Assembly: GCA_963971535.1 (NCBI GenBank)
Contig: OZ020585.1
Span: forward strand, 160,972,276-161,036,275
DNA length: 64,000 nucleotides
Source of the DNA: Notolepis coatsorum
Lineage: Eukaryota > Chordata > Actinopteri > Aulopiformes > Paralepididae
Reading direction: 5' to 3'
Under the pieces are notes generated by a model. That model saw nothing but the letters and a program-made list of their open reading frames with translations. It was not told the DNA's origin and did no database searches. The translations under genes and the position numbers were made by a program. Of this stretch, positions 33,796-45,862 are shown in pieces (positions within the stretch are counted from its first letter, which is position 1; each line of letters opens with the position of its first letter).

Positions 33796-34556
33796 AAAAA
33801 AATCAAATAAAAATTAAATATAATTTTATTTATTTATTTTTTAAAGAAATTTTTTCCCCTTTTCGAGTAATACACGATCACTCGAGTATAGCATGCGATC
33901 AATCTGGATTTTTCTTTAAAATGCCCATCCCTAGTGCATACTAAGGGCTAAACATCTGTGCAAAGTGTCGGGGGCTTTTCTTGCCCCCCTTAACTGATTT
34001 TCGAGGGCATTTGGTCAATTTTCAAGGGCATTTTGCCCCAAGCCCCCCTTAATTTCGAACCCTGACGTGTACGTTGTTATTGTCATGTCCGTTACAGCCA
34101 ACACACCGACATACGCTACTGCATCAACGTTATGATTAACAAAGCAAGGCATTCGCTTTGTTGCATTAACGTTATATTACTATTGCTATCGATAAATCTA
34201 GGTGTTCTAAAATCTATTGCTATTGGTAAGAGAGAGACTATAATAAGTTAGTGTCTCGGAAAACGAGAGCCCTGATCGCAATGGCGGAGTTTCAGGAAGT
34301 AAACAAGCAAAATGAGAGCTTCCGATTGGTCATTTGCTTTATTTCCCATGAAACCGGTCACTTCACTCTACTGTGATTGGACCGTTGGCTTGAGTGCAAT
34401 GTGGGACTTGTAGTTTTTTAACGATTCTCAGCGGAGAAATAAAAAGTACGGCCGAGGCTGTAATCTGCACTCGCACACCGTGCGCGTAATTGAGTTGAGG
34501 TTCGCACACACATATTTTTAGGGGCATATGCGAGCAATATGGTCGCACTGTAGAGC
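33796..34556. mobile_element. Composite of hAT-like right ends
   Basis: Three right-type termini occur in a row without matching left ends: ATGCCCATCCCTA at about 33921, AATTTCGAACCCTG at 34064 (CAGGGTTCGAAATT family) and GCACTGTAGAGCCCTG at 34556. The last is followed directly by array units. Internal left portions have been deleted. No gene seen. Confidence 0.6.
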
Positions 34557-34805
34557 CCTGTATACACAAACACAACACAGATATACACACAAACACAACA
34601 CTGATATAACCATATATATACACAGACACAACAGAGATATACACAAACACAACACAGATATACACACAAACACAACACTGATATATACCCAGATATATAT
34701 ACACACACAACACAGACATATACACAAACACAACACTGATATATACCCAGATATATATACACACACAACACAGTCAGACATATACCCAGAGATATACACA
34801 CAGAC
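34557..34805. repeat. ACACAAACACAAC minisatellite, block 3
   Basis: Same unit with a CACTGATATATACCCAGATA variant subfamily. A run of 14-15 C follows at about 34887-34901. Confidence 0.93.
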
Positions 34806-34950
34806 ACAGGGCCAAGAACGCCTGTCTCACAGCTGATGGATCCTTGGAAGAGATCGCTACTCTGCTGCTTGGAGCTCAGCCAAGCACCCCCCCCCCCCCC
34901 AGACATAAGCACATTCACACACAGTCATAGGGGACACACAGACCCCCCCC

Positions 34951-36164
34951 TAGGGATGGGTATCGTTAGGATTTTATCGATACTACTACTCCTATCGATA
35001 CTGCTTAACGGTTCGGTACTTTATCGATACTCTTATCGGTTCTTTTTGATAATTTTTTTATGATTTTTATATTTGCAGTTGAGAGCATTGGTCATCTCCC
35101 TACAGTAAAGATTAGAAATGATTGAATTATTGTAAATGTGTGTGGAGTGGTGGGAATAGCTGCTTCAATAATAACTTATAACAACAACAGACAAGTTAGA
35201 CAACCATTTATACAAAAAAAACGATATACACTGAATGATTAGTTGTTACCTAAAGTCCTTGGACTCCACTGTAGAGAACGGGTGCAGGCCTTTGACAACA
35301 AACTTTGTCACAGCTCTGTGACACTCGTTCACCCTATCCTCTGTCATCTTTCCTCTAGCTGCTAGGGAGAAAGGACTTTGGGTGGTGGAGGTAGAGGGAG
35401 GATGTGTGGTGGGCTCACTGGCCTGGGACACATTGGTGGCTGACCTCAGCTTGACGATCTATAAAAAGTTTTTAGATTGTAGTATTTGTAGCTAAACAAT
35501 TATTTTGTTTATTAGCCTATTTGTAATAATTCGTTATTAGCCTAGGAAACTCCGTATCTTGGCTTACCGGCTGCAGTGGACGTGGATGCAGATGAACCAC
35601 TGCGCGCAAGGCAGTCGAATACGGCGGATTTCTGCACACTAATATAGTGTTTTGCAAACAAATGTTTTGATAGATTGCTCGTATTGCCACCCTTACTGGC
35701 AAATGTTTTGTTGCACTTGTGAACGCTTCGCTCTATCCGCCATCACGACTCAGTCCATGCAGAGCTGTCTGTGTCTGTGTGCAGCGCGCGTCGGCACGGA
35801 GACAGCGCTGAGATGCTTCCAGCTGCAGCACATCAGGTGTGCGGGGCTTGTATGTGCGGGGCTTGTAAGCGCTGCTGTCTGACGTGCTGCAGCTGCATAC
35901 TATTGACAGCGCTTTCATTAATCAGTACCCGTATGTATGTGTAGCGCGACTCGCGAGGAGTGTGTGTAATAATGACTCGCTGCTTCTCGTGCAGAGACAG
36001 AGAGAGGAGAGATCGTTCGCAACTTTTAAATAATAATAATAATAATAATAATTTCTCTAGAGTATCGATAGCAGTACCGAGGACGTCGGAGCTTATAAAT
36101 ACTCCGGTATTTTCTAATATAGTACCGGTTCCCGTTTAAAACCGGGGTCCGGGGGGCATCCCTA
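34951..36164 (-). mobile_element. hAT element with ZBED-like transposase remnant
   Basis: Starts TAGGGATGGGTATCG and ends GGCATCCCTA. Flanks CCCCCCCC and CCGCCCCC match at 7 of 8 within a C-rich site. Subterminal ATCGATA/GGTACT words. It carries transposase fragments on the minus strand and an (AAT)n at about 36028-36050. Confidence 0.85.
35233..35750 (-). pseudogene. ZBED1-type hAT transposase N-terminal exons (broken)
   Basis: Two blocks. At about 35575-35730 the minus strand reads KCNKTFASKGGNTSNLSKHL then FAKHY, the C-terminal half of a BED zinc finger (one of two Cys, both His), followed by a Ser/Thr linker. At 35246-35440 it reads LAARGKMTEDRVNECHRAVT and GLHPFSTVESKDFR, matching the region after the linker in ZBED1-like hAT transposases. 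A GTAAGC donor-like and a TTTTTATAG acceptor-like site bound the 115 bases between the blocks, so they could be separate exons. The catalytic domain is missing. Confidence 0.75.
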
Positions 36165-36530
36165 CCGCCCCCCCCCCTCCAAAACTTGCAGAGCAGCGAG
36201 CCTCTGTCAGCCTCTTGCTCAGACTTGAAGCTGTCTACATCTCTGTCTGGGAGAGCATTGCGCAGTCTGTTGTTAATGACAGTGTGTAACCTGACCCCCT
36301 CCCCTCCCACACACCCCCACCCGCAGGGCTTTCAGAGCCAGGGCTGCTCCCCTCTCTCTCTCTGCTCCTCTCTCTCTCTCCCCCTCTCTGCTCCTCTCGC
36401 TGCTCATCTCTGCTCCCCTCTCTCTGCTCTATCTCTGCTCCCCTCTCTCTCTCCCCCTCTCTCTCTGCTCATCTCTATCTCTGCTCCCCTCTCTCTCTCC
36501 TCCTCTCTCTCTCTGCTCACTCAGGCCTAA
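36165..36530. other. CT-rich low-complexity stretch
   Basis: 36340-36530 is dense (CT)n with CTGCTC words. 36180-36330 may be single copy. The CT-rich character resumes at about 40208, so the block 36531-40207 interrupts it. Confidence 0.7.
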
Positions 36531-37146
36531 CCAAATAAATTGTTTGGTTCCTGTTGGTTGTCAGTTAAGGCCATGGGTAGGTAGGAATTTTTTTTGGATA
36601 GGGAATTTCTTTATTTAATTAAAATGTTCACAACAACATGGATGCATGTACTCTGCCAGCATGTTTAATATCCATAATACTAAAGGTTAAAATACAAAGA
36701 CACTGTACTACAAAAGTACAATGTACAAAGGTAGTAGTATTAAAAATGCCACCCCTAAATACTACTCACTAAATATCCTGACGTCAGAGAGCTGTGCAAA
36801 TTGTGAAATACTTGCTTTTTATATATTCTCATTATTGACATGGACTGCACTTTTTGACTAAGATTTAACTAAACAACATGGCACAATGCATGTCAATGGA
36901 GAGAATAACATATATCCTCTCAGGAACAACATAGAGGTTTACGAGGATATATGGAAACCATTTAATGACTAACTGAGAAGGGAAGATATAGGAGGGCTGC
37001 TATAGGATGAGTCCCCCCGCTCTCTCCCATGGTCAGTCGTGACCCGGACCCCGGGGAAGAGCGGAGGCACGTCATTGAAGGTGTTATAAAATGTAATTTT
37101 TTATTTTTATTTTTAATGTACGAGCTATTTTACTGGAGGTACCAAT

Positions 37147-37953
37147 TAGGGCTGGGCGATAAAACGATAACGATAACTATCGCGATAAATTATTTCCTCG
37201 AAATAAACATGAAACGTGGTCGCAAAGTTTCGATATATCGATTTTCCAAGCTTGGCTCCGTTCAGCACACTCACTAACAACAACCAGCGTTACGTGATGA
37301 CGTACTTAGTACTTACGCACAACAGCTAACAACCAATCAGTGAAGGAGATGGCCGAGACCCGGAAGGAGGTAGGACTCACTCAACAACAAGGCTTGCTAG
37401 GCTAATTAGCTTGCACGGCGGCGTTTTATATATTTACGTGCCGAGTATGTGTGTGTTTTGAATTCTGAGGCCACGTTTATGGTAGTGTGGGATATACAGT
37501 GGACGCCGTTTCAATATATTGTGGCGGAAGAGAGTATTTTAGTGTCATATTTAGCACATTGTCATGGAATACATCGCTTAGAACCAACAGGCTGGCTAGG
37601 ATAACTAGCTTGCACGGCACTGTTTTATATATTTACGTGCCGAGTATGTGTGTGTTTTGAATTCTGAGGCCACGTTTATGGTAGTGTGGGATATACAGTG
37701 GACGTCGTTTCAATATATTGTGGCGGAAGAGAGTATTTTAGTGTCATATTTATTGTCATGAGATACTCCGCTTGTCGGCTAACGTGCGCAGACTGATGAC
37801 GACATCAACTCGACTTGAGACATTCGCAGCAGCATAAGAAGTTAATTAAACTTGACGGACATTATATCGACGATAATTATCGATATCGAATTATATGAAA
37901 ATAATTTTATAATTTTATCGCGATAACATTTTTGGTCATATCGCCCAGCCCTA
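37147..37953. mobile_element. hAT-like MITE, TAGGGCTGGGCGAT family
   Basis: Ends TAGGGCTGGGCGAT/ATCGCCCAGCCCTA and perfect duplication GTACCAAT at 37139-37146 and 37954-37961. The interior has a direct repeat of about 150 bases with a period near 200 (TTTTATATATTTACGTGCCG at about 37424 and 37622). Confidence 0.95.
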
Positions 37954-38094
37954 GTACCAATGAATGTACGTATTATTTCTATATGACAACAGTAAAAACA
38001 GACTCAAAGATGCTAAGAAAGAGAAAAGGGGAGGGGGAGGGGTATGTGGGTATACTTGTATATACACTTGTGGAGAAAAGGAACTAAGAATAAC

Positions 38095-40011
38095 TAGAGT
38101 TGTTCCGATACCAGTATCGGAAATGCCGCCGATACTACCTAAAATGCTGGTATCGGCCGATACACGTGAATTGTAGCCTCCGATCCCATGATGTAATTTA
38201 TTATAATTAGGATTATAAAATGAACGTGTTTTAAAGTGTGATGCTGTGTCATTTTAACAGCAGATACACTTCCTTAAATTCCATTGTCCCAGACAGTGTG
38301 GTGTGACCAGGGTTTCTGTTAGAAAAAATTGTTGCCGGCCTCAGTGTCCGGTAGATTTCAATCTACCGGTCAAATGAGAGAAATTCCGGTCAGAGTTTAT
38401 TAAGCTTAAAAACAATTGATAGGCAAAAGAATGACAACAAAACAAAAGAATGACATCATCAAGGCATGTAGATTTATAATATTTTTACTTAAAACTAGGC
38501 TACTTTTGCGTATAAAGTCATTATATTCCAAATAAAATAAGTCCCGAGACTCCGTGCTGCTGCCAACTTTAAATCAAATAGGTGTCTGTGGGCAGTCGCC
38601 CGACATTAATAAACAGCAGTCTGTTATAATCACATTTTTATGAGCTAACGAATTCCGTTATATTGGACATTTGTATTAATTATATCAAGCGAAGAACTGA
38701 GAAATTTGGCAGAGAGAGACGGCAACATTATCGTGGGTTTGCGTGACGACTCTCTCTCTCTCCACCTCCCAACGACTTATTTGCGAGAGTATGTCGATGC
38801 AGAGCAGCAGATTCAGCTGTTTTCTGGCTCTTTTCTGGCTCTATCTGGGGACCGCACAGCAGCGCCCCCCACCCAACAGCTGAATTGGAGTGCTGCTCCG
38901 GCTCTGCAGCTTCACATGCACTCGCACACCCAGCACTAAGCTCTCGCTGACAACGTTGTTGTCATTATTAGAAGCAAGCAACGATGAAACAAATGTAATG
39001 ATTGTTTCGTTCATCGCATAGGCTATTTAATTTTAGCCTATTTTAATACAATTCAAATAATCAAATTGTGCTTAGACTCAGGGAATTATTTTCACCGGAC
39101 ATTAAGACTGGAGAGATTAAATATGTCGGACTTCAACAAATTTTGCCGGTCAAATACCGGTAATTACCGGCTAACGGAAACGCTGGGTGTGACGGGGAGC
39201 TCGGACGGGATGTGTTTAGCTGGTGTTATGATAGCATTAGCTGAAAATCTAGCTAGTTGGAACAACATCCGCCCGTTACATCAAATCAGATGATCGCCCG
39301 TCCTTTCTCCAGGACCTGACACTGTCCGTGACCGTCTATCAACAATAATGCACCCACGGTGAATCGTATTTTAAGTTAAGTAGCTACTGACTAGCGTTAG
39401 CTGACTAACGTTATCAAATGTCAATGCGGGAAGACGAGCTAGGTCAGCTAGCTTAGCTTGATAACGTTACCGTGTCTAAAGTTGGTGCTATTCATAATCC
39501 AGAAATAATGGCTGCAGACCTGCAAGCAAAGTACAACAAGTTCCAAGTGCCAAAGAATAAGAGTCTGAGGCGGAGTTTCAAAAGAGAATGTTGAATATTT
39601 ATTTTGCATCGAAAATCACAACATTCGAACGTTCTATCTGCCACTAGCTTACAGACTGAGTAGGGTATATCTGCAGAGCCACTGGGTAGCGAGTGCAACA
39701 CCGTTTAATGTCCGTGTGGATCATTCGAGTAGGGTATATCTGCAGTGCTGCAGCCCCATACTCATTGATAATGATACTAATACAAATCTATACAATCACC
39801 TGTTGTTGAATAAATACCATTACTTTCTAGTTATTACTAAAAAACAGTATAACAGTATCTATAAAAAAAAAAAAAAAAAAAAGTACAATTTATATATATA
39901 TTCTTTTTAATGTATGCACTGGTATCGGATAAATATCGGTATCGGCCGATACCCAAAGCTTAGGTATCGGAATCGGATAGGAAAGGAAAAAATGGTATCG
40001 GAACATCTCAA
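38095..40011. mobile_element. hAT-like element, TAGAGTTGTTCCGATACC family
   Basis: Starts TAGAGTTGTTCCGATACC and ends GGTATCGGAACATCTCAA. Duplication AGAATAAC at 38087-38094 and 40012-40019. Same family as 12926-14003 but inverted. Without the nested 38308-39185 insertion it is about 1,040 bases, close to the other copy's 1,078. Confidence 0.92.
38308..39185. mobile_element. hAT element, CAGGGTTTCTGTTAG family
   Basis: Ends CAGGGTTTCTGTTAG/CTAACGGAAACGCTG (three mismatches in 15) and perfect duplication GGTGTGAC at 38300-38307 and 39186-39193. CCGGT(C/A)AA subterminal words. The middle is shared, inverted, with 8335-8532 inside another MITE. No transposase motif recognised. Confidence 0.92.
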
Positions 40012-40207
40012 AGAATAACTGACGACAATGAAAACCTGAAATGTGTACTGTAAAACCCAATAAAAATAATGTATATTTAAAAAAAAAGATTTAACTAAAC
40101 TTTTTTTTTTTTTTTTTTTTAATGTAAACTCAAAATAAATTTGGTTCACACCTAAATCGGCAGGGTCGGTCGGCAACCGGAACCAAACCATTTATTTTGC
40201 ATGGCCT

Positions 40208-41174
40208 CATCTCTATCTCTGCTCCTCTCTCCCTCTACTCATCTCTCTCCCTCTCAGCTCTCTCACACACAATGTTCCAACGCCACACAGCCAGCTGCCC
40301 CTGACAGCCAAATTATCATGCACGCAGAAATGATTGCTGTCGGGTGAGACTATTTTCCCCTTTCCCCCCTCTCTCTCTCCCCCCATCTCTCTCTCTCTCT
40401 CTCTCCTGTGCTTTCTGAAATGCTCTGGCCTCTGTGGGCAAACTATACACGTTATGGCCCTGTGCAAGAAGCAGCTGTAGAGAGGGGCTCTGATGATGAC
40501 GATGAGTGGCCAACGTGTCTCTCCGCACAATAGACTTAGGCGCTTGTTACACTCAGTGTTTTTGTGCTAGTTTTTATACGTTTTTGAATATGTTTGCTGT
40601 CCCTTTTACATAGAAATGCCGTTTTTGGCGGATACGTTGTGGCCCTACTGAAAACGCTAAATTGGGTTTTCCGTTTTGGAGTAGCGCCAAAACTCGCGAC
40701 AACATGTCGTGTAATCTGCACGGAGCCGTTGTTGCGAAAACGCCCATGCGCAGTAGATACCATCTGCGTGCCCTTCCGGTGACAAGTTCAACAGAGCTGT
40801 CCCAAATAGCTGCAGCTACCATGTGTTGTCAAGTTATTGTTATAAGGACCCCAGTCCAAGCTACAACAGTCTGCATTCCCTTAACAATTGTTTGTATTGA
40901 GCCGTATTGTATTGTACCCATTATGCAATACGTTAAATAAAGTTTACATCCATTCATGCTGGCTAACGTTAGCTATCAGACCCTGTTAGCTCAGAGCTCC
41001 TCTTTCAATCTTAACAAGCAGTAAACAAAATGGCCCAGTCATCTATTCACCTTTGTTTAATACACACAGCGTTGTCTCTAATGTTATCTAGCTACTGATA
41101 GCTCCCGATATCATCAGTTTGGTGCTTGCTAACTAGCGTGAGCTAACGTTAGCTTCTAGCCACAATGCTATACT
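40208..41174. other. CT-rich then single-copy-like stretch
   Basis: 40208-40410 is CT-rich with repeated (CT)n. 40545-40830 has no recognised gene. The remainder contains an LT1 tail (40848-40955) and TAACGTTAGCTA-type words common in fish. Confidence 0.55.
40848..40955 (+). mobile_element. LINE tail LT1
   Basis: GTCTGCATTCCCTTAACAAT ... TTGTATTGTACCCATTATGC ... AATAAAGTTTACATCCATTC: the plus-strand orientation of the LT1 tail, moderately diverged. Confidence 0.7.
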
Positions 41175-43428
41175 CAGGGCCGCCTCAGGGGGTGTGCGAG
41201 CAATGCGGTCGCACAGGGCCTCGCGGGAAGGGGGGCCTCGCACAAAAAAAAAAAAAAAAATTATTTATTTTTTTGCGAGGCCCCCCTTCCCGCGAGGCCC
41301 TTTTTCATCACAGACCTAAAATCTAGTTTTGCTTATATATTTCACATTAGACACGTTTGTAGAATGTGTCTGACTTGTTCCTGGCTCTGTGGCTCTGCAG
41401 ATACACTATTGGAGGCAGCTCTGAGGCTCTGCAGCAGAATTGGTTTCAATGAGGGGAGGGGTTATAGGTAAAGTAGCGTCTGACTATTTCGCACGTGCAG
41501 CATTGGAGGTTATGCCAGCCAAGATGAAGAGGACATCGTTCGGCAGATGGACTGAAAATGAAAGTTGTTGCATGTTAGACAGTTCAGTCAGGCTAGCGGC
41601 TAGCCATCCCGGCTAAAGACAGGGACAGCTAGTTAGCTTTAGCTACGTTATAATATTGAGTGCTAACGTGTGGTTCAGTCGGAATAGCCATGATGATGTC
41701 GGCTAGTAGCTAGCTTAGCTAAAGGCTAACTAGCGTTAGCTAACCTAGAGAGAGCACGTGCAGCATTGTTATGCCAAGATGAAGAGGACGGTCGTTCGGC
41801 AGATGAACTTCGTCAACTCCACGCGGTTGTCTCCATCCTCTTGGACGTTTGGTGAGTTTTTAATGCACTCTATTCTATTCCCGCCGTGGATATCTCTCTC
41901 TCGGGAGCCAAACGGAAGAAATTAAGATTCTGATCAAACTGGCCAGTATCACGTCTTCGTCTGTTTGGCTCTCCATCCAATTCCTCTGCGTTGTGTACTT
42001 TTAATGGTCCTGACGTCTCCGATACTGGTAGATAAGATCCTTATCTCCCCCGTTAGTGCAATCCATAAACCATAATAAATCTCCACCTCCGTAAGAATTC
42101 GACACTTCGACACCGTGAGATACCTTATGAGGAAAAGCGTGGTTTTATTGCTATAAACAGAAACCTCAGCTCAGATGTTAACAGATGTTATTGTCCTTGA
42201 AGAGTATTCTAATGATCTTTCGGTGTGTTCAGATTATCGTCCTTTTGCTGTTCAGTCCAATAGTGTTCAGGCCTGGTCGTCAGCCTAACCCTCCTCGTGT
42301 TAGCCGAAGCTAATGATGTGTGGCATTCTCCCCCCCCCCCCCCCTCCGTGATAAGAGGAGAGAGAGTCTCTTCTAATTTCTTCCCTCTTAGGCGAGGGAG
42401 GTGAGCTTGGTGTTTCATTATGAGAATATCTCCATGCTCAAGTCGGCTATAGTCCGCGAGGGACTTGTTGCCGGCACCGCTATGGTAAACACCACTCTGT
42501 AGTGGGACGTGTATTGCCTTCTTTTTCCCTTCTCTCTTCGTATGAGAAGAGGAAAACACAGCGGCTGTCTGAAGTGTTGGCCTCAACGTGGAGACCTGTG
42601 TTGCGGCCTTTCGCCCTGCGTTCCTTGGTGCAGGTAAGATGTCCATTGGACATTACCCCACTCTTCCTTCCCCTCCCGAATGTTTTGTTAATAACAATGT
42701 TTTTTTCCAGGCAAGACATATGTTACTTCACAACATTTGGAGATACGACATGTGCTGTGTGTGAATTGTCTTGGTCGTTTGTGTAGCTTGGGTAGCGTTG
42801 GCCAAAGCTGTGTGTGGCCTGGTGTCAGTACCTGGCTACTCTATTTGCAGTTAGCCTATTTAGCTGATGTCGGCCATTGGCTCCTTGCTACTTTGTTTTC
42901 TCTGGTATAGACCCTCTTCTCTTTGGATTTAAGTGTTGATCTTTGTCCTTTTGGATCTATGTATATTCATGTTGCCTTTGTGAAGTTATCTTTTCCTTCT
43001 GTTTTGTTCTTCCATTAAAAGTTGAATATCCTTTAGGGGCTCATCTTTGCTTATCTCTCTCATACATGCTCTCTCTCTAACACACAGACACACAGACATG
43101 CTCTCTCTCTCTCTTTCTAACACACATATACATGCTCTCTCTCTAACACACACACACAAACAGACATGCTCTCTCTCTATCTCTCTCTTTCTAACACACA
43201 CAACTGTGCAGCGATAACACTGTATATTGACTGTAGAACGGGAGCTCTCTCTCGCTCTCTCTCTTGCTATATGTTGACTGTATCATGCCCAGCCTCGGGC
43301 AGCGCTATTATCTAAGAATATGTTGACTGTATGAAAAAAGAAGAAAAAAAGATTTTTTTCTCTTTTTGGGGGGGGGGGGGGGCGTTTAAATCTCGCACAG
43401 GGCCTCGCATTTCTCCCAGGCGGCCCTG
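41175..43428. mobile_element. hAT element, CAGGGCCGCCT family
   Basis: Ends CAGGGCCGCCT/AGGCGGCCCTG (11 bp perfect) and perfect duplication GCTATACT at 41167-41174 and 43429-43436. A 27-bp perfect inverted repeat (41216-41242 / 41274-41300) sits near the left end. A GATGAAGAGGAC...CGTTCGGCAGATG word is present twice (about 41523 and 41778). 43040-43205 is CA/CT-rich and a G-run lies at 43367-43382. No transposase recognised. Confidence 0.9.
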
Positions 43429-43436
43429 GCTATACT

Positions 43437-44260
43437 GTTATAATGACATATTCCATTCACGTTAGCATGCAGCTAACAATGTAGCTAACAACGTCACCGA
43501 TCTAAACTAAACTATCCGCTCTTGGTGGTCACTTGTGTTGATGTTAGTTTTGTTTCATCAACAAATGAGGCAGAACACACAGTGAATGTATCCGTTTTGT
43601 TTATTGCACTTTTATTACACTTTGCTGAAAAAGAAGTGCTGCATTGGGTAAATAGGCAAAGATGGCGGCGCCCGCCTTGTTGACATTTTCTTTGCAGGAA
43701 GTGTATTGGCACATTCAAGTTCTGATTGGTTGAAAATTGCCTTCATGTTCGCCAACTACTGCCACCTTGACCTACTGCTTTGGCAGTGTACTACATCACT
43801 GTGCTCAGGTGACAAAACGAAAGTGTGACTCGCCTCCCGCTACGTTGCGGCGAAACTCATCTGAAAATGAAACGAAAGTCTAACCGCAGCCTTAGAGGCG
43901 CAACGTTTAACGAACGACACGAGGAGAGCGCGGGAGAAGCAGGCCACAGACACGCAGCACGACACACTGCTGCTCAGCACACAGGCATTTGATGACACTG
44001 TGCTGATTGGATAAAGGTGCAAGGTGCGGAGAGAAGTCTTTTAAACTCAGAAGAGGAGTAAAAAAAACACACAGGGCAGGGACTCGTCCCGATCGCCGTG
44101 TCCTTGGGCTTCGAAGCAGCAGCGGTAATGATTGTGGAATAATCAAAGCTTCGGGAGAACAGATTCTCAAAATGTATGTTGGATTGTTATTTATATTATT
44201 ATGATTACTTATGCTGATGCAGGCACGTTTTTGGAGTAAATAACAAAGAAAACACGATAT
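43437..44260. other. No gene seen
   Basis: Mixed sequence with several 60-90-codon frames on the minus strand and no recognisable domain or repeat. Confidence 0.5.
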
Positions 44261-44268
44261 ATGTACAG

Positions 44269-44652
44269 TAGGGCTGACCCCGATTAGTCGACTAATCGAT
44301 CAAAAGGAGCCGTAGTCCACTGTGCCAACCTCTTAGTCTAATGCAATTTTTTTAATATAATAATCTAAATAAATGCCATCATTCATTCCAAAAGCAAAGG
44401 GGTCTAGAAGCGTGGCTAATGCTAATAGCGCGCATACCAGCAAGGCTAACTGCCTAAGAAAACGGGCACAGAGGCACTGAAGAGGATTTCACCCATCTAA
44501 TGAACACACTAGACTAGACAAATATCAAGATGTATCCATAATTTTTTTGATCTTTTTTATAATAATAATAAATAAAAAAATTGCATTCGACCACTTGCAA
44601 ATGTCTGCCAATCAAAGTCGACTATCCAAATCCTTAGTTGGGGACAGCCCTA
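44269..44652. mobile_element. hAT-like MITE
   Basis: Ends TAGGGCTGACCCC/GGGGACAGCCCTA (one mismatch in 13) and perfect duplication ATGTACAG at 44261-44268 and 44653-44660. Subterminal TAGTCGACTA words. Confidence 0.94.
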
Positions 44653-44660
44653 ATGTACAG

Positions 44661-44953
44661 TATATCGCAGTTACCGCTGGGAAAGGCGGCTCCATCACTG
44701 CATTGTTTATATAACTTATTGGTTTAATCTAAAAGTCTGTTGAGAAAGTTTGTATTGTGAAATAAGACATTCAGGACACGTCCGGTCACTCTGCTCGTCA
44801 AGAGTGATCCAGGAATGTAAACACACCAGTCACTCGGCAGGGTAGCAAAGCTACGGGAGCGGTCGTGATCAAAAAAGGGTCATGTGATTAATTACATAAT
44901 TGCGTTACGGTTTTCAAATTAATACAAAGAATAATTGTTAATATTGACAGCCC
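44661..44953. mobile_element. hAT-like right end (TAGGGCTGTCAATATT)
   Basis: AATATTGACAGCCCTA closes this segment. Similar to the fragment at about 1756. Left end not identified. Confidence 0.45.
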
Positions 44954-45410
44954 TAATATATATAAATATATGTATATATAATATTATATATTTTCACAAG
45001 TGAATAGACAAACTGTCCTCAGAGCAGAAATGGGCCTCCGACCTAGAACAACATTTGAAGCTAGAAAGCCACCCGACAAACTTAATGGCTAAAGGCTTAC
45101 ATTTGGTTTAAATAATTTTAAGAATGACCTCACCTGTATAGTTTGTAAACAAATCCCCCATCCCCTAAACCACACAGAGCACCTTTAACTTGCATACACA
45201 TGTAAAAAGTAACAGCGTTCTAAATAGTGTTACAACCTTGTATAATAATAATAACAATAACAACAACAAAAAAGCTGAAACCGGTGACACTGTGATAATC
45301 AGCAGCTATTTAAAAAGGCATGCAATGACTAAACATGTTCTAAAATAACCCCATACTTTTTACAAGTCTCCAAAAAGTACAGATGACGTGTTAACAAATA
45401 AAATCCAGTA
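44954..45410. other. No gene seen
   Basis: AT-rich, apparently unique sequence with an (AATAAC)n-like patch near 45245-45270. Confidence 0.55.
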
Positions 45411-45862
45411 TCACAAAGACTCCTTGGCTTCAACCTGTCCTAGTATCACAAAGACTCATTCACTTTGTCCTAGTATCACAAATACTCCTTCAACCTGTCC
45501 AGTGTCCTAGTATCACAAAGACTCCTTCACTCTGTCCTAGTATCACAAAGACTCCTTCACTCTGTCCTAGTATCACAAAGACTCCTTCACTCTGTCCTAG
45601 TATCACAAAGACTCCTTCACTCTGTCCTAGTATCACAGACTCCTTCACTCTGTCCTAGTATCACAAAGACTCCTTCAATCTGTCCTAGTATCACAAAGAC
45701 TCCTTCACTCTGTCCTAGTATCACAAAGACTCCTTCACTCTGTCCTAGTATCACAAAGACTCCTTCACTCTGTCCTAGTATCACAAAGACTCCTTCACTC
45801 TGTCCTAGTATCACAAAGACTCCTTCACTCTGTCCTAGTATCACAAAGACTCCTTCACTCTG
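45411..45862. repeat. 30-bp minisatellite
   Basis: About 14 units of TATCACAAAGACTCCTTCAC + TCTGTCCTAG. Because 30 is divisible by 3, the minus strand shows an open frame of 10-residue repeats (ILGQSEGVFV). There is no start context or conservation, so I treat it as non-coding. Confidence 0.95.

Larger units (their letters stand above)
36875..40085 (+). mobile_element. 5'-truncated L1-like LINE insertion
   Basis: Flanked by a 15-bp duplication AAGATTTAACTAAAC at 36860-36874 and 40086-40100. Its right end carries AATAAA (about 40059) and an A-run, so it was retroposed in plus orientation. Near the left end, NNIEVYEDIWKPFND can be read, resembling the end of an L1-group ORF2; a frameshift precedes it. 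Two hAT-like elements (37147-37953 and 38095-40011) inflate it; without them it is about 490 bases. Confidence 0.75.
36531..40207. mobile_element. Undefined element with inverted AAATAAATTGTTTGGTTCC ends
   Basis: Near its left edge lies AAATAAATTGTTTGGTTCCT and near its right edge the inverted form GGAACCAAACCATTTATTT. It interrupts CT-rich sequence. I could not identify a clean duplication, so class and exact ends are uncertain. It hosts the LINE insertion at 36875-40085. Confidence 0.4.

Noticed and set aside
32274-34918. Long Cys/Val/Tyr-rich reading frames of up to 197 codons on the minus strand
   Set aside because: They translate the ACACAAACACAAC minisatellite in several frames at once. 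There is no codon bias, start context or domain.
45617-45844. Open frame of perfect 10-residue repeats
   Set aside because: It is forced by a 30-bp repeat period. No start context, signal or flanking coding sequence supports a protein.
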